From Hemibagrus wyckioides (taxonomy: Eukaryota; Chordata; Actinopteri; Siluriformes; Bagridae): a stretch of DNA of 64,000 bases. Within the stretch, counting starts at the first letter, position 1, and each line of letters starts with the position of its first letter. A model generated the notes under the pieces. That model worked only from the letters and a program-made list of their open reading frames with translations. It searched no databases and was not told the origin of the DNA. Position numbers and translations under genes: made by a program. The stretch is from the NCBI RefSeq assembly GCF_019097595.1, contig NC_080713.1, forward strand, positions 3,767,199-3,831,198, given 5' to 3'. Shown piece after piece: positions 60,657 to 64,000 of this stretch.

Positions 60657-60955
60657 AGGATGGATGGATGGATGGATGGAAGAAAGAAAGGAAAGATGGA
60701 TAGAGGGATGGATGGATGGCTGGATGGATGGATGGAAGAAGGGAAAGATGGATGGATGGATGGATGGATGGATGGAAGAAAGGAAAGATGGTTGGATGGA
60801 TGGATGGATGGATGGAAGAAGGGAAAGATGGATGGATGGATGGATGGATGGATGGAAGAAAGGATGGATGGATGATAGATGGATAAATACATGGATGAAT
60901 GTATGGATGTATGGATGGATAGATGGATGGATGGATGGATGGTAGATAGATAGAT
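60657..60955. repeat. (GGAT)n minisatellite-like array
   Basis: GGAT runs broken about every 55-60 bp by GGAAGAA(A/G)GGAAAGATG, giving a higher-order repeat of four to five units. Confidence 0.92.
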
Positions 60956-61200
60956 TCCAGATGAAAGGATGTAAGGAGCACTATAAGAGCAGAGCTGTGT
61001 TCATACACACACCAATCCACTTTCTACTGCTGCAGCTACTGCTGGACTCACTGTAGATCCTGAGTGACCGATGTCTCGTCCAATCAGAGGTCAGAATTCC
61101 GTTCGCAAACTATACCTACCTTTTCCGTGTTGTCTGAATTGTCCTTGTGGTTTTTTTTTTTTTTTTGTTATTTTGTTTTGCACTTCTTGTCCACCGTACA
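60951..61200 (-). mobile_element. partial second copy of the TIR element at 43885
   Basis: TTCCAGATGAAAGGATGTAA onward matches the reverse complement of 44010-44130. The segment continues through CAATCAGAGGTCAGAATTCC to TTTTGCACTT.TTGTCCACCGTA, the terminus. It starts exactly where the GGAT array ends. Confidence 0.7.
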
Positions 61201-61987
61201 TTCAAAATCCCGTCAGTTTGAGAAACGCCCATATATGGTAGTGACAGTCCACAGGTGTCCACAAACTTTTGGCTTCATATTGTACATTGTACATTTCAAA
61301 GTAGGTAAAAATGACCGCTAGTTATTTAAGAATCGTTTAAATGTCGCTTTCTTAAACTTCCAAGCAACTCGTGGTCTTTCAACTATAAAAAAAAGCACAT
61401 ACTTTGTGGATGGAGATTAGTCTGAAAAGTTCCAGAGAATTCCTTTAATCAGCCGCATGAGATTTGAACTCGGAACGCTCGGGAGCCATTTTTTAAAGCT
61501 TCCACTTAAATCTACAAACCCTTAAGAGTTTCAGAAGTTTATCCCTGTGTTGAAACTCGCCGTAGTGCGCAGTGAGATCTTTAGACAGCTCTGAGAGCAT
61601 CCCCGAAACACTGGGAAATTAGCAATAGCAGCTAAAGGAGATGTACGGGATCGTCAGGGTGTGAGAGTGAGAATATGGGATGGATGTGTTTGAAGCTCGG
61701 GCACTGATCCAGACTGGAGCGGCTCTTTCCAGACACAGACACTAATAGACTGGGGATGGATTATTAGGGCGGGCCAAAGCTTTTCTCACTGATTAATCTC
61801 TTCATTATAGACGGCAGCTGGAGTGCACACAGCTGATCAGTGCCATGCTGCTGAAGCTCTGGACTTCCATCAGTCTGGAGAACTCCAGTGGGATTAAAGG
61901 CATGGGCCAAAAGGTCGCTTTAACTTAAAACGTTTACTACAATAATAACGTCAGCGTGTACGAGTAATGAGATCAACTTGATACCTT

Positions 61988-62137
61988 CTCCATCCATCCA
62001 TCCATCCATCCATCCATCCATCCATCTATCCTTCAAACCATTTATCCATCCATCCATCCATCCTCCTATCTTTTCATCCATCCATCCATCCATCCATCCA
62101 TCCATCCATCCATCTATCCTCCTATCCTTTCATCCAT
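61988..62137. repeat. (CATC)n microsatellite
   Basis: Three runs of CATC units with TTTATC and TCCTCCTATC breaks. Confidence 0.92.
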
Positions 62138-62529
62138 CCAACAAATTTGTGGGATTTTTTTTTTCAATAAATGTATGAAACTATTTTATCTGTACATATT
62201 AGCTGTTAGCCACGTTAGTGATTCCTGCTAGCCTGAAGCTGCCCTGGTTAATGATGAATACCGACAGAGTTCTGAGTTTTCAACAAAAGCCTTGAATAAT
62301 CTGTCTACTTATAATAGAAAAAAAAGAAGATTCTTCATTAAAAGAGCTGAGTCACTGGTAAAGGGCACATGGCTAATTAGCGCTAGCATACCACAGCCTC
62401 AGTGTGTGCTTGCTAATCTTATAGCGAGGGACAAAACACTGCTATAATGTGCTGCTGCCAGGCAGGATTACCAGCAGCTGTATAATTGCCGGCTCACACA
62501 CATGTACTAACATACTGCAGGTGTGAGGA

Positions 62530-62583
62530 GACACACACACACACACACACAATGACACTTTAACTCTCTCTTTTGTTCTTTCT

Positions 62584-62659
<76 letters not shown>

Positions 62660-62769
62660 ACAGAGACTAACACTTTCAGTCCCTTGTACACACACACACA
62701 CATACACAGACTGACGCTTTAACTCTCTTTGTCTCTCTCTTTCTGTCTCTCTCTTTCTGTCTCTCTCTT

Positions 62770-62820
<51 letters not shown>

Positions 62821-62983
62821 GACACACAGAGACTAACACTTTCAGTCCCTTGTACACACACACACACACATACACAGACTGACGCTTTAACTCTCTTTGT
62901 CTCTCTCTTTCTGTCTCTCTCTCTCTCTTACACAAACACAAACACACACACAGACACACACACAAAGACTGATGCTTCAACTC

Positions 62984-63028
<45 letters not shown>

Positions 63029-63106
63029 CACACACAAACACACACAAACACACACACACACACATACTCACTGTCCCTTTTTTCCCCCCTTACAAACACA
63101 CACAGG

Positions 63107-63178
<72 letters not shown>
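62530..63178. repeat. CA/CT mosaic with ~166-bp higher-order unit
   Basis: The block GACACACAGAGACTAACACT plus TTTCAGTCCCTTGTACACAC recurs at 62655 and 62821, followed each time by GACGCTTTAACTCTC and CT runs. A diverged third unit starts near 62953. Confidence 0.9.
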
Positions 63179-63181
<3 letters not shown>

Positions 63182-64000
63182 TTCATTTGTTTCTTTCACG
63201 CCTCGTGCCGATAGCAGCTCGTCTCTCTGTAGCGTGACTCTTTATCACAGTGTTTCAGTGATTTGGATCGTACACTGTACTCCACTTCCTCTGATATCAA
63301 CCTCTCAGATCTCTCTTTCCTGTTTTCTGTTATCTCCTCAGTGCCACACATCAAACAGCGCAGAGACACTATGCTAATGATGTCAGTGACCGAGAAGCTT
63401 CCGGCAAAATCACAGAAATGAAAAGGACAGAGAACAGCGAAGAGATCAGGAAATGAAACATCGGCACAAATCCAATTCAGCAAAAATCACCCTCCCTCTG
63501 AAGGAAACCCGGGCAGATTAAACTCTCGGCCTCGACCTCGGTCAGCCTGATGAGAAAATCTGACACGTAGAGACGTTGGGACAAAAATTACACACTATAT
63601 TTATCACAGTGTTAAAAATATGAGCTCTATTATTTTGTTAGCGTTTGATTACTCGAATTAAAAGACCTGTCTTCTATTTAAGCAACTAAAATGTTTCTTT
63701 CATTTAGCAACACATCCGAGGAAAATGTCGATACGCTTGATGCTTTTGTCGTTTAAAAATTTTTAAGACTCAAGGAATTTGTAAATTAAAGACAGCAGGC
63801 TAGCTAGAAAAACATGCAGCCTCGGTTGTTAGCTATGGCTCATATTTAGCACAGATTTAGCCACTCGGGCAGCGTTCTCACGTCGAAATCATGTCGAAGA
63901 AGCACGGGAGAGCTAAAGACGCTGCTTGTTAGGAAACAGGGAATTTTTATTTTAAAATAGAAAAGGTTTATTTTTAATTGTTGGACATCTCTGACCGCCT

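Larger units (their letters stand above)
60355..64000. other. presumed RALY-like intron continuing past the window
   Basis: I looked on the minus strand for RRM motifs (an RVFIGNLN-like or KGYAFVQY-like stretch) and found none. Contents are GGAT, CATC, CA and CT arrays and part of a TIR element. 61200-61990 and 63190-64000 look like unique non-coding DNA. Confidence 0.5.

Noticed and set aside
61440..61482. B-box-like GAGTTCAAATCTC on the minus strand
   Set aside because: No tRNA fold or A box nearby.
63196..63483. 95-codon minus open frame near the right edge, checked as a possible RALY-like RRM exon
   Set aside because: It contains no RNP motif or family similarity.

Overview
The window is nuclear DNA from a bony fish. 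Genes are split into short exons with GT-AG introns. Simple repeats are very abundant, and Tc1-type transposon relics are scattered throughout. One gene (urah, 5-hydroxyisourate hydrolase) is intact here but was lost in humans. The repeat style fits an otophysan such as a catfish, but the species cannot be fixed from sequence alone. I spliced the exons by hand, using homology to remembered vertebrate proteins, GT/AG borders and matching codon phases. All five protein-coding genes lie on the minus strand.

Layout from left to right. (1) 84-609: the first two coding exons of cyba (p22phox); the rest lies left of the window. (2) 2637-10547: complete mvd (mevalonate diphosphate decarboxylase), 10 coding exons, 401 codons. 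(3) 12451-19218: complete pdcd5, 6 exons, 126 codons. (4) 20282-22257: complete urah, 4 exons, 139 codons, starting with a peroxisomal PTS2-like signal on its own exon. (5) 22258-28753: intergenic, holding transposon relics and two minisatellites. (6) 28754-60354: the last six coding exons of an hnRNP C/RALY-family RNA-binding protein gene with two introns of about 12.5 kb; its RRM exons should lie right of the window. The introns and 60355-64000 are mostly repeats: CA, CT, TA, TTTC, GATA and GGAT microsatellites, 20-bp and 29-bp minisatellites, a purine tract, Tc1 relics and a Tx1-type LINE.

The genes do not form one pathway. mvd makes isopentenyl diphosphate for sterols, urah acts in peroxisomal urate breakdown, cyba is the membrane subunit of NADPH oxidases, pdcd5 is a small cytosolic/nuclear protein, and the fifth is a nuclear RNA-binding protein. 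The cyba-mvd neighbourhood is also present in mammals. I found no prokaryote-style operon, CRISPR or defence system. The most unusual signals are a Tx1-type LINE sitting between two (TC)n tracts, internally inverted Tc1 derivatives, UG repeats just after three consecutive pdcd5 splice donors, and a putative transposon carrying a 93-bp minisatellite.
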